NCBI GenBank assembly: GCA_963740455.1
Contig: CAVUEF010000015.1
Location: 124,001-188,000 of the forward strand
Origin: Paucibacter sp963740455
GTDB taxonomy: Bacteria > Pseudomonadota > Gammaproteobacteria > Burkholderiales > Burkholderiaceae_C
Direction: 5' to 3'
Length of the DNA: 64,000 bases
Both the position numbers and the translations under genes were made by a program. Under the pieces are notes generated by a model. That model ran no database searches. It was given only the letters and a program-made list of their open reading frames with translations, and had not been told where the DNA came from. This document shows, in pieces, positions 7,170 to 15,728 of the stretch; position 1 is the stretch's first letter; each line of letters begins with the position of its first letter.

Positions 7170-8123
7170 ATGAACTTCACCGACCTCGCCGACAATCACG
7201 AAGACAGGCAGCACAGCCCGGCCGAGCAAGCGCGGGCGGCGTCGCGCAGCACCTGGGTCAGCGTTGGCGTCAACATCGTGTTGACGCTCACCCAGATCGT
7301 GGTCGGCGTGCTGGCAAAGTCGCAAGGCCTGGTCGCCGACGGCGTGCATTCGCTGTCCGACCTGGTCGCCGATTTCGTTGTGCTGTTTGCCAGCCACCAC
7401 AGCAAGAAGGGCGCCGACGCCGACCACCCGTACGGCCATCAGCGCTTCGAGACCGCTGCCTCGCTGGTGCTGGGCGCACTGCTGCTGGCGGTCGGTGCGG
7501 GCATGCTGTGGTCGGCATTCCACAAGCTCGAAGCGCCCGAGACCGTGCAGAAGGTTCACGTCGCCGCGCTGTGGGTGGCCGGCGCCGCGCTGATTTCCAA
7601 GGAAGTATTGTTCCGCTACATGCTGGCGGTGGCCAAGCGCGTCAAGTCCAGCATGCTGGTGGCCAACGCCTGGCATGCCCGTTCCGACGCCGCGTCATCG
7701 CTGGTGGTGGGCGTGGGCATCGTCGGCAATCTGGCGGGTTACCCGATCCTCGATCCGATTGCCGCATCGATTGTCGGCTTCATGGTCGCCAAGATGGGCT
7801 GGAGCTTTGGCTGGGACGCGCTGCATGACCTGATGGATCGCTCGGTGAACGAGCAGGAGGTCGAGGCGATACGCCAGACCTTGCAAGAGACACCGGGTGT
7901 GAGCGGCGTGCACGATGTGCGTACCCGCAAGATGGGCGACATGATTGTGGTGGACGCGCATATCGAAGTCGATGGATCGCTGACCGTCGAGGCGGGGCAC
8001 GACATTGCCGTGCTCGCGCAGCAACGCGTGCTGCAGCGTCATCGGGTGCTGACCCTGATGACGCACGTCGATCCGTGGCGGCGCCCCGATCTCGACCATG
8101 CCACGAGCAGCGCGACACCGTGA
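7170..8123 (+). CDS. Cation diffusion facilitator (CDF) transporter
   Basis: Inner-membrane antiporter of 317 residues exporting a divalent metal, probably Zn, Fe or Mn. It has six hydrophobic segments, the metal-site motif DGVHSLSDLVADFVV (helix II) and the partner motif HARSDAASSLVV (helix V), plus HPYGHQRFE in the loop. The cytoplasmic C-terminal domain (about 215-300) has the ferredoxin-like fold with VSGVHDVRTRKMG and VDAHIEVDG. The ATG at 7170 starts the family-conserved N-terminus. It is divergent from the SHP operon; no metal regulator is visible nearby, so the metal cannot be named. Confidence 0.92.
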   Translation: MNFTDLADNHEDRQHSPAEQARAASRSTWVSVGVNIVLTLTQIVVGVLAKSQGLVADGVHSLSDLVADFVVLFASHHSKKGADADHPYGHQRFETAASLVLGALLLAVGAGMLWSAFHKLEAPETVQKVHVAALWVAGAALISKEVLFRYMLAVAKRVKSSMLVANAWHARSDAASSLVVGVGIVGNLAGYPILDPIAASIVGFMVAKMGWSFGWDALHDLMDRSVNEQEVEAIRQTLQETPGVSGVHDVRTRKMGDMIVVDAHIEVDGSLTVEAGHDIAVLAQQRVLQRHRVLTLMTHVDPWRRPDLDHATSSATP

Positions 8124-8128
8124 CAACA

Positions 8129-8389
8129 ATGTTCAAGCGCCTGAAGGCATCCGCCGAGCGTCGGCTTGCCCGGCTGGCTGGCCCGGGGAAGCTGCGCGCA
8201 GCCGCCCTTTGCACCGGGCTGATGGTCGCAGCAGCCACGACGGCCGCTCCAGCACCCTGGTTTTTGTGGCGCAGCAAGCTGACCGGCGAGCTCTATTGCG
8301 CGCAGACACTGCCCGGCCAGGGCTGGTCGCTCAGCGACGGACCGTTCAAAGACCTGGCCTGCCAACAGCGGGGACGGCCCGGGCGCTGA
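8129..8389 (+). CDS. Small exported hypothetical protein
   Basis: An 86-residue protein with a basic N-terminus, a hydrophobic stretch (about 25-42) that could be a signal peptide or anchor, and a mature part containing WFLWRSKLTGELYCAQT and two Cys. I do not recognise a family. The ATG lies 5 bases after the stop of the CDF transporter, so the two are probably one transcript. Confidence 0.5.
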   Translation: MFKRLKASAERRLARLAGPGKLRAAALCTGLMVAAATTAAPAPWFLWRSKLTGELYCAQTLPGQGWSLSDGPFKDLACQQRGRPGR

Positions 8390-8392
8390 CGC

Positions 8393-8425
8393 CAAACAAG
8401 AAAGCCTCCGCTTGTGACGGAGGCT
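8393..8425 (-). terminator. Rho-independent terminator of gltA
   Basis: Arms agcctccg (8403-8410) and cggaggct (8418-8425) form an 8-bp stem with a 7-nt loop. On the minus strand it is followed by tttcttgttt. It lies 25 bases after the gltA stop codon, between two convergent genes. Confidence 0.72.
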
Positions 8426-8449
8426 TGCGCTTGGCGACAGCCCAGCGTG

Positions 8450-9760
8450 TCAGCGTTTCGCGAGGGGGATCACGTCGCGGCGCTTGGATCCTACAAAGAG
8501 CTGGCGCGGGCGGCCGATCTTGTACTCCGGATCGCTGATCATCTCGTTGAGTTGAGCGATCCAGCCGACCGTGCGAGCCAGAGCGAACACCGCAGTGAAC
8601 AAGCTCACGGGAATGCCGATCGCGCGCTGCACGATGCCCGAGTAGTAGTCGACGTTGGGGTAGAGCTTGCGTGACACGAAGTAGTCGTCTTCCAGGGCGA
8701 TTTTCTCGAGCGACATGGCCAGCTTGAACAGCGGATCGTCGTGCAGGCCCAGCGCGGTCAACACCTCGTGGCAGGTCTCGCGCATCAGCTTGGCACGCGG
8801 GTCGTAGTTCTTGTAGACGCGGTGACCGAAGCCCATCAGCTTGACCGTCGAGTTCTTGTCCTTCACCTGGCTGATGAATTCGCCGATCTTCTCGACGCCA
8901 CCCATTCTCTGGATGTCACCCAGCATGTTCAAGCAGGCCTCGTTGGCACCGCCGTGTGCCGGTCCCCACAAACAGGCCACACCGGCAGCGATTGCGGCAA
9001 ACGGATTCGTACCCGACGATCCGCACAATCGCACGGTCGAAGTCGAAGCGTTCTGTTCGTGGTCGGCATGCAGGATGAAGATGCGGTCCATGGCGCGCAC
9101 CAGCACCTCGTTGGGCTCGTAATCCTCGCAAGGCGTCGCAAACATCATGCGCATGAAGTTGCCGGCGTAGGACAGGTCGTTCTTCGGGTAGATGTAGGGC
9201 TGTCCGATGGTGTACTTGTAGGCCATCGCCACCAGCGTCGGCATCTTGCCGATCAGGCGGATGGCTGATATTTCACGGTGCTGCGGATTGTTGATGTCGG
9301 TGCTGTCGTGATAGAAGGCCGACAAGGCGCCCACCAGGCCGGTCATCACCGCCATCGGGTGCGCGTCGCGTCGAAAACCGCGCAGGAAGAACTGCATCTG
9401 CTCGTTGACCATCGTGTGCTGGGTGACGAGCTTCTCGAAGTCGCGCTTTTGTGTCGGATCGGGCAGTTCGCCCTTGAGCAGCAAATAGCAGGTTTCCAGA
9501 AAGTCACAACTGGTGGCGAGCTGCTCGATCGGATAGCCGCGGTACAACAGCTCGCCCTTGTCCCCGTCAATGTAGGTGATCGTCGAATTGCACGACGCCG
9601 TGGACAGGAAACCGGGATCGTAGGTGAACTTGCCGGTCTGGGCATACAGCTTGCGGATGTCGATCACGTCAGGACCGATGCTGCCCTTGAACAGGGGCAA
9701 CTCCATGCTCGGGCTGCCGTCGGAAAACGACAGGGTGGCTTTCACGTCTGACGGTGTCAT
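8450..9760 (-). CDS. gltA: Citrate synthase
   Basis: Type II (hexameric, NADH-sensitive class) citrate synthase of 436 residues, condensing acetyl-CoA and oxaloacetate. Active-site landmarks are GPAHGGANEACL (catalytic His), GFGHRVYKNYDPRA (second His), and the Asp-containing segment near KLYPNVDYYSG. Full length. It is the last gene of the sdhC-D-A-B-sdhE-gltA cluster. Its ATG overlaps the sdhE stop codon by 4 bases. A strong terminator follows. Confidence 0.98.
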   Translation of the reverse strand: MTPSDVKATLSFSDGSPSMELPLFKGSIGPDVIDIRKLYAQTGKFTYDPGFLSTASCNSTITYIDGDKGELLYRGYPIEQLATSCDFLETCYLLLKGELPDPTQKRDFEKLVTQHTMVNEQMQFFLRGFRRDAHPMAVMTGLVGALSAFYHDSTDINNPQHREISAIRLIGKMPTLVAMAYKYTIGQPYIYPKNDLSYAGNFMRMMFATPCEDYEPNEVLVRAMDRIFILHADHEQNASTSTVRLCGSSGTNPFAAIAAGVACLWGPAHGGANEACLNMLGDIQRMGGVEKIGEFISQVKDKNSTVKLMGFGHRVYKNYDPRAKLMRETCHEVLTALGLHDDPLFKLAMSLEKIALEDDYFVSRKLYPNVDYYSGIVQRAIGIPVSLFTAVFALARTVGWIAQLNEMISDPEYKIGRPRQLFVGSKRRDVIPLAKR

Positions 9761-10068
9761 GGGGACTCCTCTTTGTTGCGTGGGATGGTGGTATTGGACG
9801 GATGCGGCGCCGCTCTCAGCAAGCCAAGTACTTCGCTGACCTCGGGAGTGTTCAGCTCAGGCGTCAACTCCTTGCGTGACAGCAACAAGTCGAGTAAATC
9901 ATTGTCGGCCAGTTCCATCAAGGCATTCATTCCACGTCCTTGGCTTTGGGTCAAAGTCTGTGCATATGAATTGAAAAAACGTTCGATCAACAGATCGTTT
10001 TCGAGCAGCCCGCGGCGGCAGCGCCAGCGCAACTTGCTCAGTGAGCGTTCGTCCAGAAGCTTGTCCAT
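9757..10068 (-). CDS. sdhE: FAD assembly factor SdhE
   Basis: Small cytoplasmic protein (103 residues) that helps attach FAD covalently to SdhA. The diagnostic RGxxExD motif is present as RRGLLENDLLIERFF. The ATG at 10068 (MDKLLDERSL) is preferred over an upstream in-frame start 10 codons earlier because it begins the conserved region. The C-terminal extension after the SdhE core is somewhat long (LLRAAPHPSNTTI). Located between sdhB and gltA, with a 4-base overlap to gltA. Confidence 0.92.
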   Translation of the reverse strand: MDKLLDERSLSKLRWRCRRGLLENDLLIERFFNSYAQTLTQSQGRGMNALMELADNDLLDLLLSRKELTPELNTPEVSEVLGLLRAAPHPSNTTIPRNKEESP

Positions 10069-10102
10069 GGCTGAGTGGCTCGAGAGTCCAGGGTGCACGC
10101 CG

Positions 10103-10807
10103 TCAGATGGCCCGGCTCACCATCAGATCCTTGATCTTGCCGATGGCCTTGGTCGGGTTCAGGCTCTTCGGGCACACATCAACGCAATTCATGATGGTGT
10201 GGCAGCGGAACAGGCGGTACGGGTCTTCCAGATTGTCAAGTCGCTCGGACGTGGCCTCGTCGCGGCTGTCGGCAATGAAGCGATAGGCCTGCAGCAGGCC
10301 CGCCGGGCCGACGAACTTGTCGGGGTTCCACCAGAAGCTGGGGCAGGCGGTCGAGCAGCTCGCGCACAAGATGCATTCGTACAGGCCGTTGAGTTCGTCG
10401 CGCTCTTCGGGCGACTGCAGGCGCTCCTTGTCGGGCGGCGGCGTGTCGTTGATCAGATACGGCTTGATCGAGTTGTACTGCTTGAAGAACTGCGTCATGT
10501 CGACGATCAGGTCGCGGATCACTGGCAGACCGGGCAAGGGCTTGAGCATGATCGCGCCGGGCAGCGTGAGCATATTGGTCAGGCAGGCCAGGCCGTTCTT
10601 GCCGTTGATATTCATCGCGTCCGACCCGCACACGCCTTCGCGACACGAGCGGCGAAAGCTCAATGTCGGATCGACGGCCTTGAGCTTGCCCAAGGCGTCG
10701 AGCAACATGCGCTCGGAACCGTCGAGCTCGACTTCCAGCGTCTGCATATAAGGCTTGGCGTCCTTGTCCGGGTCGTAGCGGTAAATCTGGAAAGTACGCT
10801 TGGTCAT
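10103..10807 (-). CDS. sdhB: Succinate dehydrogenase iron-sulfur subunit
   Basis: Complex II subunit of 234 residues carrying three iron-sulfur clusters. The [2Fe-2S] ligands lie in SCREGVCGSDAMNINGKNG, the [4Fe-4S] ligands in CILCASCSTACPSFWW, and the [3Fe-4S] ligands in RCHTIMNCVDVCPKSL. It passes electrons from SdhA to the membrane anchor. Located 58 bases downstream of sdhA and followed by sdhE. Full length with no anomaly. Confidence 0.98.
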   Translation of the reverse strand: MTKRTFQIYRYDPDKDAKPYMQTLEVELDGSERMLLDALGKLKAVDPTLSFRRSCREGVCGSDAMNINGKNGLACLTNMLTLPGAIMLKPLPGLPVIRDLIVDMTQFFKQYNSIKPYLINDTPPPDKERLQSPEERDELNGLYECILCASCSTACPSFWWNPDKFVGPAGLLQAYRFIADSRDEATSERLDNLEDPYRLFRCHTIMNCVDVCPKSLNPTKAIGKIKDLMVSRAI

Positions 10808-10865
10808 TTCATCTTCCTGGTTTGTCTCTCAGCAGGGGGCAGGTCTTGCCCGCGCTCGTGCGTGG

Positions 10866-12662
10866 TCAGAAGCTTCGGACTTTCGGCGCTATCGATTCGG
10901 CCGTCAGCGGCGTCAGGTTCACCGGCTTGTAGTCAAGGCGGTCGTCCTGCGAATACCACAGCGTGTGCTTCAACCACTGTTGGTCGTTGCGCCCGTTGGG
11001 AAACTCGGCGCTGTCGCTGTAGTCATCCACCGAGTGCGCGCCACGGCTCTCGGTGCGCGCCGCCGCCGACGCGATGGTGGCCCGCGCCGCCTCGATCAGA
11101 TTTTCGACCTCAAGCGCTTCGATGCGCGCCGTGTTGAACACCTTGGACTTGTCCTTCAAGCCGATGCCGGCCACTCGTTTCGCGATCTCGGCCACCTTCT
11201 TGACCCCCTCAAGAAGCGTGGCCTGCGTGCGGAACACCCCGGCGTGCTGCTGCATGGCGGCGCGCAAGTCGTTGGCCACGTCCTGCGCGTATTCGCCGTT
11301 CGTGCTGTTGTCGAGCCGTGCCACGCGCGCCGCCGATTGCTGGCCGGCATCGGCCGGCAGCGGCTTGTGCGCTTGGGTCTTCAGGCCCGATTCGGCGATA
11401 TGGTTGCCCGCCGCACGGCCGAACACCAGCAGGTCAAGCAGCGAATTGGTGCCCAGGCGGTTCGCGCCGTGCACGCTGACGCAGGCACATTCGCCCACCG
11501 CGTACAGGCCGTTCACCACCGCGTTGGGCTTTCCATCCTTGGGCACCACCACCTGGCCGTGGATATTGGTCGGAATGCCGCCCATCTGGTAATGGATGGT
11601 TGGCACGACCGGAATCGGCTCCTTGGTGATGTCGACATTGGCGAAGTTGTGCCCGATCTCGAACACCGACGGCAGGCGTTTCATGATGGTTTCGCCACCC
11701 AGGTGCGTCATGTCGAGCTGGATGTAGTCCTTATTGGGACCGCAGCCTCGGCCTTCCTTGATTTCCTGGTCCATGCAGCGCGAAACGAAGTCACGCGGCG
11801 CCAGGTCTTTCAGCGTCGGGGCATAGCGCTCCATGAAGCGCTCGCCTGCCGAGTTGCGCAGAATCGCGCCCTCGCCGCGGCAGCCCTCTGTCAGCAGCAC
11901 GCCCGCACCGGCCACGCCAGTCGGGTGGAACTGCCAGAACTCCATGTCTTCCAAAGGAATGCCGGCGCGCGCCGCCATGCCCAGGCCGTCGCCGGTGTTG
12001 ATGAAGGCATTCGTCGATGCCGCGAAGATGCGACCCGCACCGCCCGTGGCCATCAAGACCGTCTTGGCCTCCAGAATGTGCAGCTCGCCGGTTTCCATCT
12101 CCAGGGCCGTCACGCCGACCACGTCGCCGTGGGCGTCGCGGATCAGATCGAGCGCCATCCACTCGACGAAAAATTGCGTGCGCGCCTTGACGTTTTGCTG
12201 GTACAGCGTATGCAACATCGCGTGTCCGGTGCGGTCGGCCGCAGCACAGGCGCGCTGCACCGGCTTTTCTCCGTAATTCGCGGTGTGGCCGCCGAACGGC
12301 CGCTGGTAGATCGTGCCGTCGGGGTTGCGGTCGAACGGCATGCCGAAATGCTCAAGCTCGTAGACGACCTTGGGCGCCTCGCGGCACATGTATTCGATCG
12401 CGTCCTGGTCACCGAGCCAGTCCGACCCCTTGACGGTGTCGAAGAAGTGGTAATGCCAGTTGTCCTCGCTCATATTGCCTAAAGAAGCTCCGATGCCGCC
12501 CTGCGCGGCCACGGTGTGCGAGCGCGTCGGAAACACCTTGGACAGCACTGCCACGTTCAGTCCGGCCAGCGACAACTGCAGCGACGCGCGCATGCCCGAG
12601 CCACCGGCGCCGACGATGACGACATCGAACTTGCGTTTTGGAATTGTTCTCGCCACCGTCAT
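10866..12662 (-). CDS. sdhA: Succinate dehydrogenase flavoprotein subunit
   Basis: Catalytic subunit of complex II, 598 residues, oxidising succinate to fumarate. The FAD-binding glycine motif VVIVGAGGSGMR is near the N-terminus. The covalent FAD His is in RSHTVAAQGGIGAS. The substrate-site HPTG and RGEGAILRN motifs and the C-terminal SRGAHSVDDY segment are present. The ATG at 12662 shares its first base with the last base of the sdhD stop codon (TGATG), which indicates translational coupling; an upstream GTG 17 codons earlier is not needed. Confidence 0.98.
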   Translation of the reverse strand: MTVARTIPKRKFDVVIVGAGGSGMRASLQLSLAGLNVAVLSKVFPTRSHTVAAQGGIGASLGNMSEDNWHYHFFDTVKGSDWLGDQDAIEYMCREAPKVVYELEHFGMPFDRNPDGTIYQRPFGGHTANYGEKPVQRACAAADRTGHAMLHTLYQQNVKARTQFFVEWMALDLIRDAHGDVVGVTALEMETGELHILEAKTVLMATGGAGRIFAASTNAFINTGDGLGMAARAGIPLEDMEFWQFHPTGVAGAGVLLTEGCRGEGAILRNSAGERFMERYAPTLKDLAPRDFVSRCMDQEIKEGRGCGPNKDYIQLDMTHLGGETIMKRLPSVFEIGHNFANVDITKEPIPVVPTIHYQMGGIPTNIHGQVVVPKDGKPNAVVNGLYAVGECACVSVHGANRLGTNSLLDLLVFGRAAGNHIAESGLKTQAHKPLPADAGQQSAARVARLDNSTNGEYAQDVANDLRAAMQQHAGVFRTQATLLEGVKKVAEIAKRVAGIGLKDKSKVFNTARIEALEVENLIEAARATIASAAARTESRGAHSVDDYSDSAEFPNGRNDQQWLKHTLWYSQDDRLDYKPVNLTPLTAESIAPKVRSF

Positions 12663-13024
12663 CACAGTCTCCACAACACTTGGGTTGCCCAACCGGCGCA
12701 ACCCAGCAACCAAACAAGGGTGAACACATGCAGGCCAAGGCGCACGCCGACGCTGTGCACGTAGTCCATCCAGATGTCACGCATGCCCACCCATGCGTGG
12801 TAAAGCAGCGAAAGAATCAGCACAAAGCTGAGCACCTTCATCCATTGCTGCGAAAAGATGCCGGCCCAGCGCTCGTAGTCGATCTCGCCAGGCATCAAGA
12901 CCTGGACCAACAATACGAGCGTGAACAGCGCCATCAGCACCGCGGTCACGCGCTGCCCCAGCCAGTCGCGCAAGCCGTAATGCGCGCCCACGACCAGGCG
13001 CTTGGAACCGTAATTGACGGACAT
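12662..13024 (-). CDS. sdhD: Succinate dehydrogenase membrane anchor SdhD
   Basis: Hydrophobic anchor of 120 residues with three membrane helices (about 25-45, 62-82, 93-118). It binds haem b and ubiquinone together with SdhC. The haem His is likely in LLYHAWVGMRDIWMDYVH, a conserved SdhD segment. The gene lies 50 bases downstream of sdhC and its stop overlaps the sdhA start by one base. Confidence 0.95.
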   Translation of the reverse strand: MSVNYGSKRLVVGAHYGLRDWLGQRVTAVLMALFTLVLLVQVLMPGEIDYERWAGIFSQQWMKVLSFVLILSLLYHAWVGMRDIWMDYVHSVGVRLGLHVFTLVWLLGCAGWATQVLWRL

Positions 13025-13074
13025 AGAGAGTTTCCTGATCAGTTGAAGTCACAGCGCACAAGCGCTGACCCGCA

Positions 13075-13497
13075 TCAATACAAACCAAACAGCTTGGCAC
13101 CCAGCGCGGCGGTCAGCGGCAAGCTCAAGGCCAGCGTCAACACGGCGCTGGAGCGGCCCTGCGCGTTGCTGACGCTGTGCGTCAGGTCCATCCACAGATG
13201 TCGCACGCCTGCCATGAAGTGGTGCAGATAGGCCCAGATCAGGCCCAGTGCCACCCACTTGACAAACCAACCCGGCATGAAGCCGATGCCCGCCACAAAG
13301 GCGTTGGTGAAACGCTCATACGAGATTTCGGTGGAGACGCTGGTGTCGAACATCCAGATGATGAATGGCATCAGGACGAACATCAGCACGCCGCTGAGTC
13401 GGTGCAGGATCGATACCACGCCGGCCAGCGGCAGGCGGTACTGAGCCGCGTTGATCAAGCGCATCGTCCCCGGTCTTTGTTTTTGATTTGCAGCCAT
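13075..13497 (-). CDS. sdhC: Succinate dehydrogenase cytochrome b556 subunit
   Basis: Anchor subunit of 140 residues with three membrane helices. The signature SILHRLSGVLMFV carries the conserved quinone-site Ser and Arg. LHHFMAGVRHLWMDLTH holds the haem-b His. First gene of the sdhCDAB-sdhE-gltA operon. The 155 bases between it and the gntR stop presumably contain the operon promoter, which I could not assign confidently. Confidence 0.95.
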   Translation of the reverse strand: MAANQKQRPGTMRLINAAQYRLPLAGVVSILHRLSGVLMFVLMPFIIWMFDTSVSTEISYERFTNAFVAGIGFMPGWFVKWVALGLIWAYLHHFMAGVRHLWMDLTHSVSNAQGRSSAVLTLALSLPLTAALGAKLFGLY

Positions 13498-13652
13498 GCT
13501 TTGCCTTCGCCAATGTCAATGAAGCCTTGTGATTTTATTGCAATGCAGCGCAAGCCCGGTCCTTGCGCGTCGCCGCAGCATCGAGTCGGTCCATCTCTTG
13601 CCCGGATTCCTGCCGCCGCAGCCTGGGCCAAACCGCACCCGGCGGGCTTGCA

Positions 13653-14432
13653 TCAGCTCAATTCGTTGCGATAGAAATGATCGCTTGTGTTGTAAAGCCC
13701 GCGACGCAGTTCAACCGGCCTATCGTCGTAGGTATAAGAAAGTCGTTCCACGCTGAGCAGCGGACTGCCCGGCGCCACCGCCAGCAACTCGGCACTGATC
13801 GAATCTGCCGCCACCGCACGGATTTCTTCTTCGGCACGGATCATGCGCACACCGAATTCGGTCTCGAACAGACCATACAGGGGACCGCGGTGCAGACTGA
13901 GCCGCTCGGCCGTCAGTCCCTTGAACAAGCGCCCGGGCAGCCAGATTTCGTCCAGCACCACGGGTTTGCCAACCGCGTGCAACATGCGGCGCAGCTTCAC
14001 GATGGCGTCCCCGGTGTGCAGGTCCAGCTGTCGGGCCACATCGGCGGGTGCGCGCAGGCGCAAGCAGTCGAGCAATTGACGCTCAAGGCCCGCCCCGCCG
14101 CCGACGTCGGGCGTGAGGCGCAGGAATCGATACCGCACCTTCTGCTCGGCGTGCGTGGCCACAAAAGTCCCCTTGCCTTGGCGACGCACCAGCAGGTTCT
14201 CGGCCGCCAGCTCGTCGATGGCCTTGCGCACGGTTCCCTGACTGACCTTGAAACGCGCCGCCAGCTCGATTTCACTGGGAATGACCTCGCCGGGCCGCCA
14301 CTGGCCACCCTGCAGACTGCGCGTGAGCAAAGTCTTGATCTGCTTGTAAAGCGGGCTGAAGTTGGGCCCGGCCAAACCCTCCGGCACTGATGCAATGGGG
14401 TGCTGCAAGGGAAATGCGCGCAGGGCAGACAT
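13653..14432 (-). CDS. GntR-family (HutC-type) regulator of the TCA cluster
   Basis: A 259-residue repressor or activator. The N-terminal winged helix has IPSEIELAARFKVSQGTVRK and RRQGKGTFVA. The C-terminal UTRA ligand-binding domain (about 115-250) contains LRRMLHAVGKPVVLDEIWLP. It lies between sdhC and mdh, an arrangement widely seen in Burkholderiales, and probably controls these TCA genes. The ATG at 14432 was chosen; 14441 is also in frame. A perfect 14-bp palindrome lies 31 bases upstream, between this gene and mdh, and is the natural operator candidate. Ligand unknown; a TCA intermediate is a reasonable guess. Confidence 0.9.
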   Translation of the reverse strand: MSALRAFPLQHPIASVPEGLAGPNFSPLYKQIKTLLTRSLQGGQWRPGEVIPSEIELAARFKVSQGTVRKAIDELAAENLLVRRQGKGTFVATHAEQKVRYRFLRLTPDVGGGAGLERQLLDCLRLRAPADVARQLDLHTGDAIVKLRRMLHAVGKPVVLDEIWLPGRLFKGLTAERLSLHRGPLYGLFETEFGVRMIRAEEEIRAVAADSISAELLAVAPGSPLLSVERLSYTYDDRPVELRRGLYNTSDHFYRNELS

Positions 14433-14463
14433 GGCACGCATTGCACCACAGGACCAGGCCGTT

Positions 14464-14477
14464 GTCTTATATAAGAC
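14464..14477. promoter_or_regulatory. Palindromic operator gtcttatataagac
   Basis: A perfect 14-bp inverted repeat in the divergent region between gntR (start 14432) and mdh (start 14635). Its AT-rich centre may overlap a -10 element (tatata). GntR-family proteins bind such short palindromes, often starting GT and ending AC. Autoregulation is likely; control of mdh and sdhC is inference. Confidence 0.6.
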
Positions 14478-14634
14478 CGAAGATATGTCAACAAAGCGCT
14501 GAAAACTTGGCCGGCATGCCCCGGCCTGACCTCGGGTTGACCCTGGGTCTGGCCTACACTTGCAACACACCCGCGCAGCCGGGACAAACCTCTCAATCCC
14601 CCCGTTTTTCAACCATCACATTCGGAGCCAAATC

Positions 14635-15621
14635 ATGAGCAAGAAACCCGTTCGTGTCGCCGTCACCGGCGCAGCTGGACAGATCGGCTACGCCATTCTG
14701 TTTCGCATCGCCTCTGGCGAAATGCTGGGCAAAGACCAGCCGGTGATCCTGCAATTGCTCGAAGTGCCGATGGAAAAACCCCAGCAGGCCTTGCAAGGCG
14801 TGATGATGGAATTGCAGGACTGCGCATTCCCGCTGCTGGCCGGTATGCAAGCGCACAGCGATCCGATGCTGGCCTTCAAGGACGTTGACTATGCGCTGTT
14901 GATCGGCTCGCGTCCGCGCGGCCCGGGCATGGAGCGCGCCGAACTGCTGGCGGTCAACGGCGAGATCTTCATTGCGCAAGGCAAGGCGCTCAACGCCGTG
15001 GCCAGCCGCAACGTCAAGGTGCTGGTGGTGGGCAATCCGGCCAACACGAATGCCTATATCGCAATGAAGTCGGCGCCCGACCTGCCGCGCAACAACTTCA
15101 CGTCGATGATGCGGCTCGATCACAACCGGGCCCTGTCGCAAATTGCTGCCAAGACCGGCAAGCCGGTGGCGTCGATTGAAAAGCTGGCGGTGTGGGGCAA
15201 CCACTCGCCGTCGATGTATGCCGACTACCGCTTCGCCACCATCGATGGCGAGTCAGTCAAGGACATGATCAACGACCCCGCCTGGAACAAGGACCAGTTC
15301 CTGCCCACGGTGGGCAAACGCGGTGCCGCCATCATCGCGGCGCGCGGCGTCTCGTCGGCCGCATCGGCCGCCAACGCCGCCATCGACCATATGCGCGATT
15401 GGGCGCTGGGTACTGCTGGCCGCTGGGTCACCATGGGCGTGCCGTCCAACGGCGAATACGGCATACCGAAAGACATGATGTTCGGTTATCCGGTCACGGT
15501 AGCCAATGGCGAATACAAGATCGTCGAAGGCCTGACCATCGACGCGTTCTCGCAAGGCCTGATCAACAACACCCTGGCCGAGCTGCAAGGCGAACAAGAC
15601 GGCGTGAAGCATTTGCTCTAG
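14635..15621 (+). CDS. mdh: Malate dehydrogenase (NAD-dependent)
   Basis: Converts malate to oxaloacetate in the TCA cycle; 328 residues, cytosolic-type MDH close to the eukaryotic cytosolic subclass. The NAD motif VTGAAGQIGYAILFRIA is at residues 9-25. Substrate-binding Arg residues are in RPRGPGMERAELLA. The catalytic pair is Asp in RLDHNRALSQIA and His in WGNHSPSMYADY. The ATG at 14635 follows cggagcc. It is divergent from the GntR gene and faces the CitE-like gene in the same direction. Confidence 0.98.
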   Translation: MSKKPVRVAVTGAAGQIGYAILFRIASGEMLGKDQPVILQLLEVPMEKPQQALQGVMMELQDCAFPLLAGMQAHSDPMLAFKDVDYALLIGSRPRGPGMERAELLAVNGEIFIAQGKALNAVASRNVKVLVVGNPANTNAYIAMKSAPDLPRNNFTSMMRLDHNRALSQIAAKTGKPVASIEKLAVWGNHSPSMYADYRFATIDGESVKDMINDPAWNKDQFLPTVGKRGAAIIAARGVSSAASAANAAIDHMRDWALGTAGRWVTMGVPSNGEYGIPKDMMFGYPVTVANGEYKIVEGLTIDAFSQGLINNTLAELQGEQDGVKHLL

Positions 15622-15677
15622 AGCTCGCGTGCCAGACCTTGCGCCGCAAGCTCTGGCACCGACTGACCACGCATTAG

Positions 15678-15703
15678 GGGCCGACATGGCAATATGTCGG
15701 CCC
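15678..15703 (+). terminator. Hairpin after mdh, possible weak terminator
   Basis: Arms gggccgacat (15678-15687) and atgtcggccc (15694-15703) form a perfect 10-bp stem with a 6-nt loop, 56 bases after the mdh stop. Only two T follow, so it may attenuate or stabilise rather than terminate. Confidence 0.45.
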
Positions 15704-15728
15704 TTGCTGCATCGGAACTGCCACCACT

